This document shows positions 21,191-33,806 of a DNA stretch of 64,000 bases, one piece after another. Position 1 is the stretch's first letter, and every line of letters begins with the position of its first letter. The DNA is taken from assembly GCA_022496185.1 (NCBI GenBank), contig WTXG01000001.1, positions 434,001 to 498,000 on the forward strand. Reading direction: 5' to 3'. The position numbers and the translations under genes were made by a program. The notes under the pieces were generated by a model. The model did not search any database and was not told the origin of the DNA. It saw nothing but the letters and a program-made list of their open reading frames with translations. The stretch is from Multifurca ochricompacta (Eukaryota > Basidiomycota > Agaricomycetes > Russulales > Russulaceae).

Positions 21191-24027
21191 CTACCACGAC
21201 GAGCTCGCTAGGTGCAAGAATTCTGCTAGCAGTACCTGTCGATACTGCGTGACAAGCTTGAAGTTGTGCGCAGCGCCTTTATCCCGCTCCGTGCCATGGT
21301 CAGCGCCTTCACCGCGCCGCCTCCGCCGTTTCTTCTCAAAACCACCCCATCCGATTGGTGCATCAAACTGCACCTTGCACAACCACGTTGCCCCCCAAAA
21401 CAGCGCAAAAACGCTATTAAGGTTACCATTACCCCCCTTGATTGTGTTACTCTCTGACAAAGGCGCGACTGTGACTCCGAGAATAGCATCGTGCAGGTGC
21501 GTAAAGCGTTTTGGGAGCGCTGTGCATAGTGGCCGGGACCATGTCGGAAATTGACGCGCCTCGACGTCGTATAGCTCGAGGCTGTTATTAGCAAAGCCGA
21601 GGATAAGGAGAGACGGCGAACCCGGCACAAAAGCCAGAGCGTGGGCAGGCTGAGGGAAGGAGGGGAGGGAAGAATGATGTTGCACTGAGTCGAGGTTGAA
21701 GATATGCGTGCGCCGGTGGTCGTCTGTCGTTGCGAGCCATTGACCGTCGGGGCTTATGGTCATCCGGGTGATTGTGGCTGGCGTAGGCCTCGAAAGAGTA
21801 GACTGCAGGTCGATATTGATACTTTCTCTGTCGGAATGATCGGTATCCTGTTCCTGCGCAGACGCATTCGTCTCGCGGTCGGCCTTCGTTCTTTGTCCGA
21901 TTAGGATCCGTCCTTCGACTATCGACTTTCGGTTTCTGTGCTGGTCGAACCTCCGAAGTACCCTGGCGGAAGTTGGATCAGATGCAAGATCAAGTATTAA
22001 CACAAAGGCAGTGGTGGTTGCCACAACGAGCTTCGAAGAGTCAGGAGAAAAGGCCAGAGTGGAAGCTCCAGATATTGATGGAGCATCGGGAAGCATTTCT
22101 TGGAGCACTCTCTGAAAGTCGCGAACGCGCTTCGGTTTCAAATCCCCTGTCGAGGCCTTCACATGGGAGGTTGGAGGTGAGCAACCTCGACGTGGAACAG
22201 CTGGTGAAGAACACGCACATCCGTTTGCAGCGAGAATAGCTTAGTCTCGAAAGCATCAGAGACAGCTAGCCACTGTCCGTCGTCTGATATTGTACTAGCA
22301 ACAATATTCGTTTTCACGCGCAAATTCATCTCGAGCACTTTGCTCCAACTGGCCTCTTCCCCCAGAGGTGTTAATTGGGGATCATCCTCGAGCGGAGGCT
22401 TAGGAGGAATGCGCCAGACCGCTAAGCCAGTGTCGCTGGTGCTCAACATTAACCGTACACGCTTTGCCAAATGTAGGCCAACTGTCCCGTGTGCGCCGGA
22501 AGAATACGCAATCCTTCTATAGTAAGCGTCCTCGAACGTGGCAGTTACGCTCGTTGCCAGGGGATTAGCGATGTACGCAATAGTGCTTTGAGGGAGAGCA
22601 GCCGGCGTCAGGGCGATGGACATATCTAGTCCGCCAGAGACGAGAACAGGGGCAACGTTCGTTGAAAAGGGCCGTCGATGAGATAGAGGCAAGGTAGCAT
22701 ATGGCGGCCACATTGCCAAGGTGCGTACGTCATGGGAATGCATTCGCTTGAATGCTGCCCGCACCCACCTAGTGGAGCTTGAGTCACTCTTTGACGATGG
22801 CGATTCAATTAACGAGAATTGTGTCACTTTCTGATCGATTCCAGAGGTATACACTGAAGTTCCGTCCTGAAACGGATCAGTCAACAACTTGGCAGGATGG
22901 TATTATCGCATACGGGTCCAACAACCAAGCAGAGCACATCTGCGCCATGGGCTTCGAAACTTTGCAGTTGAGTGCCTGTCTGTGAGTCCCAGAACTTTAC
23001 CATGCCGAGGGAGTCGCCAGATATGATAGTTCCATCGCTGAGTAAATTAAGTGACGACGAGGGGGCTATGAAAAATTATTGTTCACTTACCCGAGAACCC
23101 CAACCGTCCAGACAAGTGTCCTCTCTCCCCTAAGTTTGTCCGTGCCCATTCTATCGAGAATTCTCCCAGAAGAAACGTCCCACTTCCTCAAACTACTGTC
23201 AGAGCAACCAGCTACAACCCAAGAATCATGCCATTGATCTTCGTCTTCATCGCTGTTATTGTCCTCCTGTTGGCTACCAGTCGATGCTCGTTGTTCGCTC
23301 CCTTGTAAAAATGGTGGACCCCAAGCTAGAGAGAGAATGCGACTCTTTGAACGGTCAAGGCGACGAAGATGCTGAAGGGTGTCATATTCCAAGATAAAAG
23401 GTGTATGGAACCGTCCTCGCAGCCTAACGCGAGTACGGTTGAGGTGGGGTTCGTAGATATGGACCAAATCGAGCCGCCCTGTGAGGATATTGATCTCTGA
23501 ACCGAGAGGATGTTAAGGAGGGTACTGTGAGATGGGACGAATACGTACACGGATATTTGTGTGTTCCATATCCCACTCAGTCAATTCGCTGCCCCCACCA
23601 GTGCTGAACAGGCGAAGGTCGGTAATTGAGGGAACGTCGTCCTCCTGAAAATCATGAGGACGCTTGAGCGCAAGAGCAAGGGAGTCAACTTTTGATGGGT
23701 TCACGCCTGAGAGTGTCTGAGGAACAAGTTGACTAAGTGAACACGCCAGAACCGAGTTACTGGAACGCGCACTTTCCTAACCACCCAAGCCTGAGGGGCC
23801 TCGACGGCCTCCGATGAGCCAGTCCACTCATAGACCTCGATGTTGCCATTAGCGTGACCGACAATAAGAGGGCCAAACTTGGGTATGTAGTTCCCTGCAG
23901 TCACCCTATTTTTGCCCTTGATAGTAGGGAGGGGTAAAGGAGGAAAGGCAAGGGCAGTGACAGCGGAGGGGGTAAAATCCACGAAGCGACATCTATGGAC
24001 TGATAGCGTCGTTGTTGTTTCTCCCAT
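21191..24027 (-). CDS. UTP4: Utp4 WD40 protein of the small-subunit processome (one-base frame break)
   Basis: Nucleolar WD-repeat subunit of the t-UTP subcomplex, needed for early pre-18S rRNA processing and Pol I transcription. The N-terminus carries the family start HRCRFVDFTPSAVTALAFPP, then LIVGHANGNIEVYEWTGS, DLRLFSTGGGSELTEWDMEH, GGSIWSISTNPTSTVLALGC and SRILSLAWGPPF, WVVAGCSDSSLRKWDVSSGR, AAFKRMHSHDVRTLAMWPP, VRLMLSTSDTGLAVWRIPPK and the C-terminal propeller ending near LAEFLHLASSSW-stop. Around 23391 the frame that reads CEDGSIHLLS and the frame that reads LEYDTLQHLRRLDRSKSR overlap: one T is missing from a TTT in the coding strand (TCTTGG where TCTTTGG would keep frame). Otherwise it is complete. 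It is divergent from TIM10 over 129 bp. Confidence 0.9.
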
Positions 24028-24081
24028 TAATTGATAATGTTGAATGAATAATGAAGGTTAAGGCTTGGTGGAGGGTCCGAC

Positions 24082-24087
24082 CACGTG
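24082..24087. promoter_or_regulatory. CACGTG box between UTP4 and TIM10
   Basis: CCACGTGG in the 129-bp divergent promoter, 55 bp from the UTP4 start and 70 bp from the TIM10 start. Role inferred. Confidence 0.35.
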
Positions 24088-24156
24088 GCACAGGATTCCG
24101 TCGTTGTCCGTTGAACACGCTCCGCATTACGTCTCTTTTCTCCTTAACACTTAACT

Positions 24157-24563
24157 ATGTCAATGTTCGGGCGAAATCCTAGTGCGCCAGCAGGTGGAGT
24201 CAATCCAGAACGTATGGAAATGGCCATACAAGAGTGCGTTATAATCACCTTTACATTTTGTGTTGTCTGCCTCTTACTTTCATTCTATTAGGTTAGACAT
24301 GGTCACGGATATTTTCAACCGTCTTGTCTCGCATGTGCCTTGACTTCTCCTCGCTTTCTATTACTTACCTACCCATTTTTAGGACATGTCATGCTAAGTG
24401 TATCAGCACACGGTATGCCGAGGGAGATCTCAACAAGGGTGAGAGCGTGTGCATCGACAGATGTGTAGCCAAGTTCTTCGAGGCAAATAAGAAGGTTGGG
24501 GAGCGGCTGCAGAGTGTCGGCGGCGCAAATGCAAGTGGTGCAACGGGTGCATTTGGCTTGTGA
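24157..24563 (+). CDS. TIM10: Small TIM chaperone Tim10
   Basis: Mitochondrial intermembrane-space chaperone that escorts hydrophobic carriers to TIM22 with Tim9. Three exons: [20 protein letters not shown] to [16 protein letters not shown]; and [20 protein letters not shown] through [20 protein letters not shown] to [12 protein letters not shown]. Joined, it has the twin CX3C motifs (CHAKC and CIDRC) with 15 residues between, and is about 95 residues long, as for Tim10. The second intron (24331-24382) must use a GC donor: its GT alternatives break frame. Tim10 rather than Tim9 or Tim12 is chosen from DIFNRLV and [15 protein letters not shown]. Confidence 0.9.
24331..24382 (+). other. GC-AG intron in TIM10
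   Basis: Donor GCATGT, acceptor TTTTTAG, 52 nt. It joins NRLVS to TCHAKC, exactly the family spacing. A GT donor four bases downstream would shift frame into an early stop. Confidence 0.75.
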
Positions 24564-24758
24564 GGTCTGCGTACTACACTGCCGCACGCAGATGTGCCAT
24601 CGTGCTGGCTTCCAATACTAGATATACGAACTCGTTTCATCCACTTACACTTAAAGTGCCTCTTCATATAGCCGTCAGTATATGCATTTATGTATGAAAG
24701 CCAGGTGTCGACGATTCTACAGGTACCCGACTGGCCGCCACCACTCGAAGATCGCGTG

Positions 24759-25172
24759 TCACTTGGGGAGATTCGGGAAACAGTCTGCCATAGTCACGGA
24801 ATGCTTGTTTCGTGCATGCTCCTCGAGACTACATCGGTGCATGAAAGAGTGTTAGGATGCATCCTCAGCATAATAAGAGTGCCACGTACGCAGGCGCCCT
24901 GGTGGTCACCAGCTATGGGATAATCATTTTTTTCTTAGTGCCATGGGAAAGTAAAGACAGACGACAAAAGGGAACTGACAAAAGGCTGTTTACAGATCGA
25001 ACAGACAATACTTTTGCAGCTTCGTTCGCCTTGGACTGGCTCTTGCCACCTTTCTGCGCGTTTTTCTCGGCATTGCGCTCTCGCTTTTGCTGTGCCCTAG
25101 CACCCTATATATGAAGTCGGCACCTGAAAAATATAATGGAAGAAAGGGTGAAGGACAACTCACGTTCCCCAT
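24759..25172 (-). CDS. Small zinc-binding protein (At2g23090-like), one-base frame break
   Basis: Short basic protein of the 4F5/At2g23090-like zinc-binding family; function unknown. Exon 1 is only MGN. After a GTGAGT donor the next exon reads GARAQQKRERNAEKNAQKGG then KSQSKANEAAK. The following zinc-ligand part SIVCSICKQPF is one base out of frame: the coding strand has AAAA (25012-25015 on the plus strand as TTTT) where AAAAA is needed. Later exons LVTTRAPA and LEEHARNKHSVTMADCFPNL followed by PK-stop complete the C-x2-C...H-x4-H finger. With the missing A restored, all conserved positions are present and the protein has about 80 residues. Divergent from GLY1. Confidence 0.75.
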
Positions 25173-25374
25173 CAATAGAGGTGAGTACTCGTTTGTTTGA
25201 CCTGACCTGGTCGATTGATTCGATTGGATGAGTGCGCCGGGTTTAAGCGGCCCGAAGGAACCGAAATCAATCTTATCTTATCATCATCATCATCAGGTGG
25301 ATTGAAAAGGCATAAATAGGTCTGAACCTGAACCAGAAGTGTGAGTCATTCCTACACACAACCTGATTACCACC

Positions 25375-26887
25375 ATGACGGGTGATTTAGGGAAAGCGTG
25401 GGACCGTGTCACTGATCCCGCCAAGCTTGATATCATCGCGACTACCCAAGCTAAAGATAATGAACGGTGCAGGTTGGAGGTATCCAGATCATTTATTTGT
25501 AAGTGCACTTATACACTAGATACACAATTCACTCACCTTGGAACGTAGCGGATACTTTGACAGGTATGCTGTCTGTAAAACGTCTTCAGTGAGTCTGAGT
25601 AGCGATGTGAACCTCAGTCCCTTCCAAGGAAATGTGTGATTACGCTGTTCAGGCCTCATTGGGGGATGACGTCTATCATGAACCGAACACTGCTGCCCTT
25701 GAAGCGCATATGGCACGTTTATTCGGGAAGGAGGCCGCTTTATTTGTTCCCTCCGGCACAATGTCCAACCAATTGGCCATGCGCACTCACCTCAAGCAGC
25801 CACCATATTCTGTACTCTGTGATCATCGTGCCCATGTCTACGCTTGTGAGGCCGGCGGCGTTGCATTTCACTCTGGCGCTCAGGTCATTCCAGTGATTCC
25901 GTCCAATCGTATGCGGTTATTCCTGCTATTGGTCCTAACTAACCTGGGAACCAAGGGCACCACCTCACCTTAGACGATATTCAAAAATTCATCGTTTTGG
26001 ATGAGGATATTCATTTGTGTGCTTCTTTCTCGTCTCTTACTCCTCGCTGAACCAGCCGCAGTGCCCTCACTCAAGTGATAGAATTGGAGAACACGCTACA
26101 TGGTTCTATCTTTCCACAGGACGAAATTATTCGTATCTCCGAATTCGCTCGTAAGCGCGGCATCAAAATGCATCTCGATGGTGCCCGCATCTGGCATGTT
26201 GCAGTGGAGACTGGAACGCCACTGGATGTGCTTTGCGAACCTTTTGACTCTATCAGTGCCTGCTTCAGCAAGGGACTCGGTCAGTGCAGCGGAGTATAGG
26301 AACGGGAACGAGGCATCCTGAGTCTTTTCATTCCAGGTGCTCCCGTCGGCTCTTGTTTGATGGGGAGCAAAGAGTTTATCGCGCGTGCGCGTTGGTTTAG
26401 GAAGACTTTCGGCGGAGGGATGCGGCAAACGGGTTTTTTTGCCGCATCTGTGGCCTACGCCCTCACCCATAATTTCCCAAAACTGGCTGCCGTCCATCAG
26501 CTCACCCGGAGGCTTGAACGTGGACTTTTGGAACTCGGCGTGGAAATCACCGGGAGTGTGGAGACATGTATGGTACGTATGTCTCCAAAAGGTAAAGAGG
26601 TTGTGATGACGACCCTTTCATTCCCCTGACACAAGGTCTTCTACAACCCTTCTCCCATTGGCACCAATTACACCGAAATTGCGGAGCGCGCTGAGCAACT
26701 CCCATCACCGCTACTTCTTGGGGGTTCGCGCCTGGTCGTGCACATTCAAACGTCAGAGCAGGCCATTGATGATTTTTTGAACGTTCTGCGCAGTCTCGCC
26801 GAGGAGAAAAAGGCAGCTGGGTTTGTTAGACCCGCAGGAAAGGTAGACGATGGCTCGTATAAGGATATTTATGTGCGCAGGAAGTAA
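25375..26887 (+). CDS. GLY1: Threonine aldolase
   Basis: PLP-dependent low-specificity L-threonine aldolase, cleaving threonine to glycine and acetaldehyde. Exons: MTGDLGKAWDRVTDPAKLDI to SRSFI; SDTLT; VPSKEMCDYAVQASLGDDVY, FVPSGTMSNQLAMRTHLKQP, HRAHVYACEAGGVAFHSGAQ; GHHLTLDDIQKFIVLDEDIH; ELENTLHGSIFPQDEIIRIS, MHLDGARIWHVAVETGTPLD and the PLP-lysine region SISACFSKGLG, completed by APVGSCLMGS in the next exon; then FRKTFGGGMRQTGFFAASVA and the C-terminal domain to DIYVRRK-stop. Catalytic HRAH, LDGAR and the Schiff-base Lys in SKGLGAP are all present. All joins keep frame. About 380 residues, normal for the family. Its stop lies 95 bp from the convergent URB2 stop. Confidence 0.93.
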
Positions 26888-26981
26888 CCCCGACACCCAC
26901 AAACGAGGTGTTACGAGGCAGGAGCTCATCAAGAAAACTCCCACGGGTAATTAGAGGTAGAGGTGAACTGCTTGCATTACG

Positions 26982-29900
26982 TTAACCTTTCCCAGTGTAT
27001 CGCTGCTTCTCGTACTCCCTCCATAAACCCTGCATAGCTGCCTTCCCTCCTGCATCAAGAGCAGAGACCATAAGCGCGTCCCGTGTGTACTCGTTAAGCA
27101 TGTCGCACACGACAAATAACCCGGGCTGCAATTCTCGTCGCACTTCTGCAGACAGAACACATAGCGGGTCATTCAGGACGTCCAAATAGGCCTGGAGGAC
27201 ACACGCGACATGTTTCGATAGCGGGCGTGCGAGCGATTCGGGTTTCTGCAGCTCGGTGGGAGGTCCATGAACTCGGATCAAGGTTTTTGCTGAGAGCGAG
27301 GTGAGAAGACGAGAGAGGAGTTTGCTCTCTTCTACTCCAAGAGGATAAGATGGATTTATCCACGCGGGAAGTGCGTCTGCGACGATAGCGCGCTGTTTTG
27401 CACCGAGAAGCGGGCGTGGGCTACGCAGAGCGAACACCAATTGACGCATGATGTTACCGAGCTGCGGAAGTGTGGTAATTACGAGGTCTCTACGTAGTCG
27501 AACGAGTGCATCAATGATTGAGATGATTTCATGGAAGACGACTACGTTTGTCATTGAGTCGTGGGCCTTGGACCCAGCGAGAAGTCTTGAGAGGAGGATC
27601 CAGATGGAAATCACGTTCTGCAGCCGAACAGAAGCGGGCTGTTGAGGGTTAACACAAAGCTTGGACTGGTGAAACTAGGAACGTACGTACTCTCTTGGAA
27701 CATAGGTCACTAATGAAAGTTAACATAGCCAAGCGGGTAACCTGGATATTGGAAAGCTTCGCGTTATTCACGAAGATATTCAAGCATTCCTTGACATGGG
27801 TCTGGGCAGTCTTCAGTGTGTCTGCGTTTTCCTTGTCAGTAACCGACTTCGAACCATAACAGACGAAGGACGGACTTTCCGGAGCATTGAGCATAGCGAG
27901 TGACATAAGATGAATAAGGCAAGCAGTCATGTCCAGCGTGATTTCACCGGAAGATATAGTCTCAAGTACGAATTGTAGACATGAGAAAAACTCAGGCGAA
28001 GGCAATGTCCGAAGTAATTTCGACATGTTCTCGTCAAGATCATGCCGTCCTGCAAAGAGCATTCATTCCAAGTGAGGTATACATCATGGTTGGAGGCACA
28101 CCTCTGGATATCGATGAATGCTCAAATGCCACGTAAGTTGTGACTATGAGTTGTAAGTGAGACTCCCGATCTTCTCGTTCCTCTCCGGAAAAGAGTTTAA
28201 GTTCCGAGATCAAGAGTGCATGCACGGCACTGCTGAACTTCGAGATGATCGGGTCCTCGGAGACCCGAGAGAGGAGAAATGGGCCAATTGCCTTTACAAT
28301 CTGTGTACCCAGTCCCGGAGAAGGTGTTTCTGCGGTAGTTATGAAAATAACTGTCAGGCAATGCAAGATGTTCGTTAAGATAAGCCGTACTATGGTGATT
28401 AAGAGATCTCCCAAGAGTGATCACGCGACCCCAAAGGAGTAAGACATCATGGTGGCTCGTTATTTCATCTTGCTCGATTACATTGCCCGAGGCCAAGTGA
28501 TGGAGCATAGGATGTAGCTGGTCAAGAACATGCTCAAACAGTGATGATAAATGATCAACAAGATCTCGCGGAGACCTACGCAACTCATCACGTCAGGTTA
28601 CAGCTCCGAAGGATGAGGAGACTCACGTTGAGACCGAGGGCTCAGACAGGGCAATGTCCACCAGACGCTGAGTAGTACCTCGGAGGGGGATGTCGGAGTC
28701 ATTTGATAACAGCCAACCCTCGATTGGTTGCTTTATACAAAATTTAATAGCGCCCAACAATACCTCCGCATTTCCTCGAACAGCCGCTCGGAAAGCAGTA
28801 CTAGAACGTTAGTCGGTAGCGGTGGGACTCCAGCTAAGAACGGAGACTTACACAAGATGGCCCTGAACCAGGTCTCCAGTGACTTGTTCCGCAGATGAAG
28901 GAACAGGCGACGTTATCAGATGATGCAAGTATTTTCCACTTGTTTCATGCTCCCATGTGCCTAGCAGGTCAAAAATTCTGTTGAGGAACGTCCGGACAAC
29001 CTGAACGGCTTGACGCGCAAAAACAATGGAGACTGAACCAAGGAGGAAGTCAAGGATCACAGCTCTCCTGATGAAATTATTGCGTGAGGCCTTTGGAAGG
29101 CATTCGCTCGGTGCATAAAGAAGAAGCGTATAGGCTTTGACGGCTTCCAAGATGTGGTTCTCTGTATGGTAGGCAGATAAACTCTTTGGGTTCTTCCGCA
29201 GTTCCACAATATCAATGGTGTCCAGAAAGGCAGTTTTCGCGTGCTGAACAACAAAGAATGATGCTACTAAGGTTATTGTATCCGCAAATCCGTCGACCAT
29301 GTAAACTCACATAGTATTTGTTTTTGCTCCCAGAAGTGTGCCGAATGGAGACCTTCGTGAACGATTGTTATCAAAGACCAACCGTGTTCTGCATCTTCAT
29401 GCCCGGATTCAACAAATGCGAGGTGCAAGAGATTTACAAGACGCTCTTGTTGCGCAGAAGAGGCGAATGCACTACGAAATTTGGTTCATTTATCTTACAC
29501 CAAACGCCCGGGGAACAACTTACTTGACAACTTCTAGATTTCTGTCTAGTATCAGCTTCAACAAGGCGACAGCAGCAAATCCACAACCACCCCCATCAGA
29601 AGATAGTTGAGATGATCGTCCCAACCAAAGTATAGGTGAGGGTTCACGCGGCAGAAGGTGAACCTCTAAGTAATTCAAAACAGCGTTGAATATGATTTGT
29701 CCCCGCTGGACATTACGGCAAGATCCATCATGGAGGAGGTATCGAAACTTTCCTCTTCGTGAGTACGCTATGACAACATCATATGGCAAACTCACAATTT
29801 CAACGGTATATTCTGGCAGGCAGTCATCAGCTGCGAAGACTTCAGAAAATACTTCAGCTAGATCATCTTGATCGTCGATAATATTCCAAGCGTGCACAGA

Positions 29901-31963
29901 GGTTTGCAGCATATACCGAAGTCGTAAAGCAGCAGCGGCCATAATTTGCACTGCCCAGACATCGCATCTCTTGTCATTCCTTGTGGGGACAGCAGCATTA
30001 GTACCTGCAGTTATTGCTTCTCGAATACAGCCGTCGAGTAACTCCACGACAGCGGCATGCACTTCGACTTGCACTGCCTCAGTAATTGAGTGCAGAGGCA
30101 ACGAAGATAACACTATCGCGACGATTCGTGCAGCGAGCGCAAAAGTTACGGCAATCGTGTCTAGGCTTCTTTTGCCCTTTTGGAACTTTCGGATGTCCGC
30201 CTCTTTTTGCGTGCTTCCATTTCACAATCGGTTGCCACTGCTTTCTCCGCGTCCCAAAACCTTCTCCACGTGTCCCGCAGCATAACAATTACTCGCCGCG
30301 CCGTGTCAAGGGTTTGACCCGGAGTGATAAAGGTTCGTACAGCTTTGGATAGCTTGTTGAGATGGTCCCTTGTAAAAACTGGGGATGCCACAAGGCTATC
30401 GTAGGATATTCGCATCGAGGAGGGGGGGAGGAAAGGTGGTATGGTGCACGAATCCATCAACAAGCGAGATATGTGGGCAGGTAGTGTGCGCGTCCTCGTA
30501 TGATACGAAAGGGCCAGAGAAAGGAGCTCATGTACAGGGGCATCAAGGGGCCCTCCCCGCCACTGAAAAATGATGGGAAATTTTGCGAGGATACGACTTG
30601 TGGAGTCTTCCACAAGGTCATGATCTATACGGGAGAGCAAGCAAAGACACTGTATCGCGGTCCGGACATTCTCATCTGATATTTAGGTTATCTCCGAGTA
30701 TATGATGGTGCGGAAGAAGCTTACGATTTGGTGAAGTTAAGCACTCCACGCAGACGTCGACCTCCTGCTTCAGCAGCACCGCTGTACTTTCGTTTCCTGG
30801 ACTAAACAGCGACTCGGTCTCCACTATCTTCAGCAAGTTTAACCTCGAGTGCCATACTTGAGTCTTTTGCGCGTCTGGAACGCCCCGCAAGATCTCTTCA
30901 CAGGAAGAGAAGAAGTATATGCCTAATGAGGCAACGTCCACGGCGGGAGAGCTTCCCAAAGAATGAAGCGGCCTACGCTTCTTCATCGCATTGATAAATG
31001 CAGTCATGAGGACCGGGAGAGTGGAATGTAAATCATGTGGTGACGAGTGTATATGAGTTTGTAAAGCACCGAAGAGAGGACTGTCACGGGGGTCGTCGGC
31101 CATCTGTTTAAAGAGTAACTGTGCTCCCACGTCGCATATTTCTGCACGTGCAGGTGAAAAGGGAGCCCTGGCCTTATGGGTGACATTGAGCCATGCGCAA
31201 AGGTGACTTGTGATGAAAACTTGGCTGAACTTTGGTGTGGATGTCAGCACAGTACGAGAGGTCGAAACTTTACGTGATACGAAGCAGACCTTTTTAGTCA
31301 AAGAATTAGACAATATAGTTTGCAAGGAGGAGGTCACCAATCTGCAAATCTCAATCATGCCTGAGCTCTCGCTAGACTCTACTGTGCCTTCTAAGACTTG
31401 CAAAGCAGCTCCGAAGCATTCTAGCAGAGCGTCAGGCGTGAACTTTGGGGTAGCGAGAGACCAGACTAGTGCAAGAGACCTTGAAGAATGGGAGCATAGC
31501 TCATCCTGCTTCTGCGTAGGCAGATTCAGGAAGTTGGATAGCAAAGAGAGGACTATCGGTAATAGTGGTACGCGGTTCAAAAGAGGTCGAAGCCAATCAT
31601 TACTGATGGTCCCCATTTTGGGACTTTCACTGGTCACAGACAGAATTATACCGTGCAGAAGCTTCCAATAGCGCAGATCTAAGACCGGGTTCGAGGGACT
31701 ACATTCATAGATGGGAACGCACGAGAAATGAAAAACGAATAAAACAAAATAGGCAAGACGCACGGATCGCGTGTTGCATCCTTCAAAAGTCGCATAAAGC
31801 ACCATTCGAGGATGATCTCTGCTTTCCTCGGGAAATAGAAATCTTTTGAACGCCAGGCCTCGCTCGCAATATCAATTTTTGAGGGGTCACCCGGCCTAGG
31901 AGGGTCGGCTTGCGCTCTGAGGGCGCGAATAAAACTCTGAACTGATCCTGATAGACCATACAC
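26982..31963 (-). CDS. URB2: Nucleolar pre-rRNA processing protein Urb2/Npa2
   Basis: Large helical-repeat nucleolar protein of early 60S assembly (27S pre-rRNA processing). It starts MYGLSGSVQSFIRALRAQAD and continues IDIASEAWRSKDFYFPRKAE and ILEWCFMRLLKDA. A long middle shows low-complexity-free alpha-helical sequence (e.g. LRYWKLLHGIILSVTSESPK, LLPIVLSLLSNFLNLPTQKQ, ETISSGEITLDMTACLIHLM). The diagnostic Urb2/Npa2 C-terminal domain covers about 200 residues: VRLRRDLVITTLPQLGNIMR, LARPLSKHVACVLQAYLDVL, ELQPGLFVVCDMLNEYTRDA and ALDAGGKAAMQGLWREYEKQ, ending RYTGKG-stop. About nine exons. Assignment rests on the C-terminal domain; the N-terminal part diverges fast in this family. Transcribed divergently from the RBR ligase over 184 bp. 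Confidence 0.85.
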
Positions 31964-32068
31964 GAATGAATGAAACCTGCGATCCTGCCTTCTTTAACCT
32001 TAACCTCAAAACCTCAGACCCTGAGACTGCACCGGGCCGAAGACGGCACTTGTGACGGCAACTGCTTG

Positions 32069-32095
32069 AGAGAGATGAGATGAGATGAGATGAGA
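32069..32095 (+). repeat. GAGAT pentanucleotide repeat
   Basis: About five GAGAT units in the URB2/RBR divergent promoter. Confidence 0.7.
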
Positions 32096-32147
32096 ACCCT
32101 AAGCTGACTGGGGTGCACTGGATGCATCTGCAATCATTCCTTTTTAT

Positions 32148-33806
32148 ATGCCTACGACTCACCAACATGAACTTGACACATGCGCTGCGCAGAGGAGCGA
32201 GGAGTGGGAGGTGCTTTCGGTGAGCCTGACCCCGTGTGTTCGCAACTATGCCTGTTGATTGTTCTTCAGTCTATCTACCCTGACTGTGTCTCCAAAGACT
32301 TGACTAATGACATTTTAAAATTCGAGATCCCTGTCGAGCTCGAATCCCCTTTGAGCGTTTTGGTCACGGGAGGTGGGACCGCCAAATCGCAGGAGCATCA
32401 CTTGTCCTTGTCATCGCTTCCACCTGTCCTGCTAGAGATTGTCCTCCCACCCTCATACCCTCTGCACGTGGCCCCTGAAATCACTTCTTTTCATGTGTCA
32501 GGATCTTGGATTCCCCGCAGCGGTCATCTTCTGGAGGCACTCCTGGAAATGTGGCATCCGGGCGAAGCCATTCTATATACCTGGGTAGAGTGGATTCGCA
32601 GCGCCGACTTTCTGAATTCGATGCAATTAATACACGATGGCGTCCTCAGGTACGTTTTGACGCAAATTAGAGACCACTCATCACTCGTCCTAACAATGAT
32701 TTCCAGACTCCCGCATGCAGCACCACCACTCTTACTGTCTTTCTTAACTACATATGAGAGCAAGTCCCAATCATCGAGATTTAATCAAGCATCGCATTCC
32801 TGCGATGTGTGCCTTGAGACACGAAAAGGGTCACGATGTCTACAGCTAAATTGCGGTCACGTCTTCTGCCGAGCTTGTCTCAAAGATGGCTGGAGCCTGT
32901 ATATCGCGGAAGGAGACGTAACGCGTGTGGGCTGCCTTGACCCCCAATGCGTAAAAGAGGGGCAGGAAGCTGACGAGGATGAGGTAAGGAGAGCAGTGAC
33001 AGAAGAGGAGACACGTCGCTGGAAGTGGCTGAGAGAGAAAAAGGCTGCGGAGGGAGGCATGTCCATCATCCGTCGCACATATCCCAAGCGCTCACAATTC
33101 GCAGATCCCTCGACTGTGCTATGCCCAATGTTCCTCTGTCAAACACCCGTCCAGAAACCGTCAGGAGGAGACTTTCAGGATGGGACTGGCTGGGAAAGGC
33201 TGCGGACGTGTCATCGGTGCAACTATTCTTTCTGTTCGTTCTGTAAGAGGACATGGTAAGGGAGGTATGCGATGGATGAATGGCGCCTGCCTAATTGACA
33301 CTGTGCTTGGGACAGGCACGGGCCACTGTCTGATTGTCCCATTCAGGTTGCAGAGAAGCTCGTCATCGAGTACATGGAGACAGCCGAAGACTCGCCTGTG
33401 CGAAAAAGGATGGAACAACGGTACGGAAAGAAGAACTTGGAAAAACTAGTGGTGAAGTACGAAGAAGACCGTGCGAACCGAGAATGGTTAAAGAAAAGTA
33501 CGATGGCATGCCCCAGTTGCCATGTCCATGTGGAGAAATCAATGGGCTGTAACCATGTAAGATTGATTGTATTATATTATATTATATCTTTCTTTCTTTT
33601 TTGCTTGCTTTGCTTGGCGTTCGTTGACTCTTGAGTGAGAGCAGATGACATGCTCCAAATGCAAGCAACATTTTTGCTACCGTTGCGGATTCAAACTTCA
33701 AGCGAGTAATCCGTATGAACATTTTTCTACACTTGGAAGGGGGTGTTATTCAATGTTATTTGATGATGTAGTGGTGGATGCTATGGAGGGGTTTATTTGG
33801 ATATGA
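32148..33806 (+). CDS. RWD-RBR E3 ubiquitin ligase (RNF14/Itt1 type)
   Basis: RING-between-RING E3 that passes ubiquitin via a RING2 cysteine. Exon 1 MPTTHQHELDTCAAQRSEEW and EVLS starts the RWD domain, which continues with SIYPDCVSKDLTNDILKFEI to about residue 150. RING1 is CDVCLETRKGSRCLQLNCGH then VFCRACLKD. IBR Cys pairs lie in CHRCNYSFCSFC; a GTAAGG donor follows and the next exon starts HGPLSDCP. RING2 reads CPSCHVHVEKSMGCNHMTCS then KCKQHFCYRCG, with the catalytic Cys in the MTC segment. The end NPYEHFSTLGRGCYSMLF matches the RNF14 tail. Domain order RWD-RING1-IBR-RING2 identifies the RNF14/Itt1 branch, implicated in translation quality control. The start is the ATG giving an uninterrupted RWD frame. 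The orientation is divergent from URB2. Confidence 0.9.
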
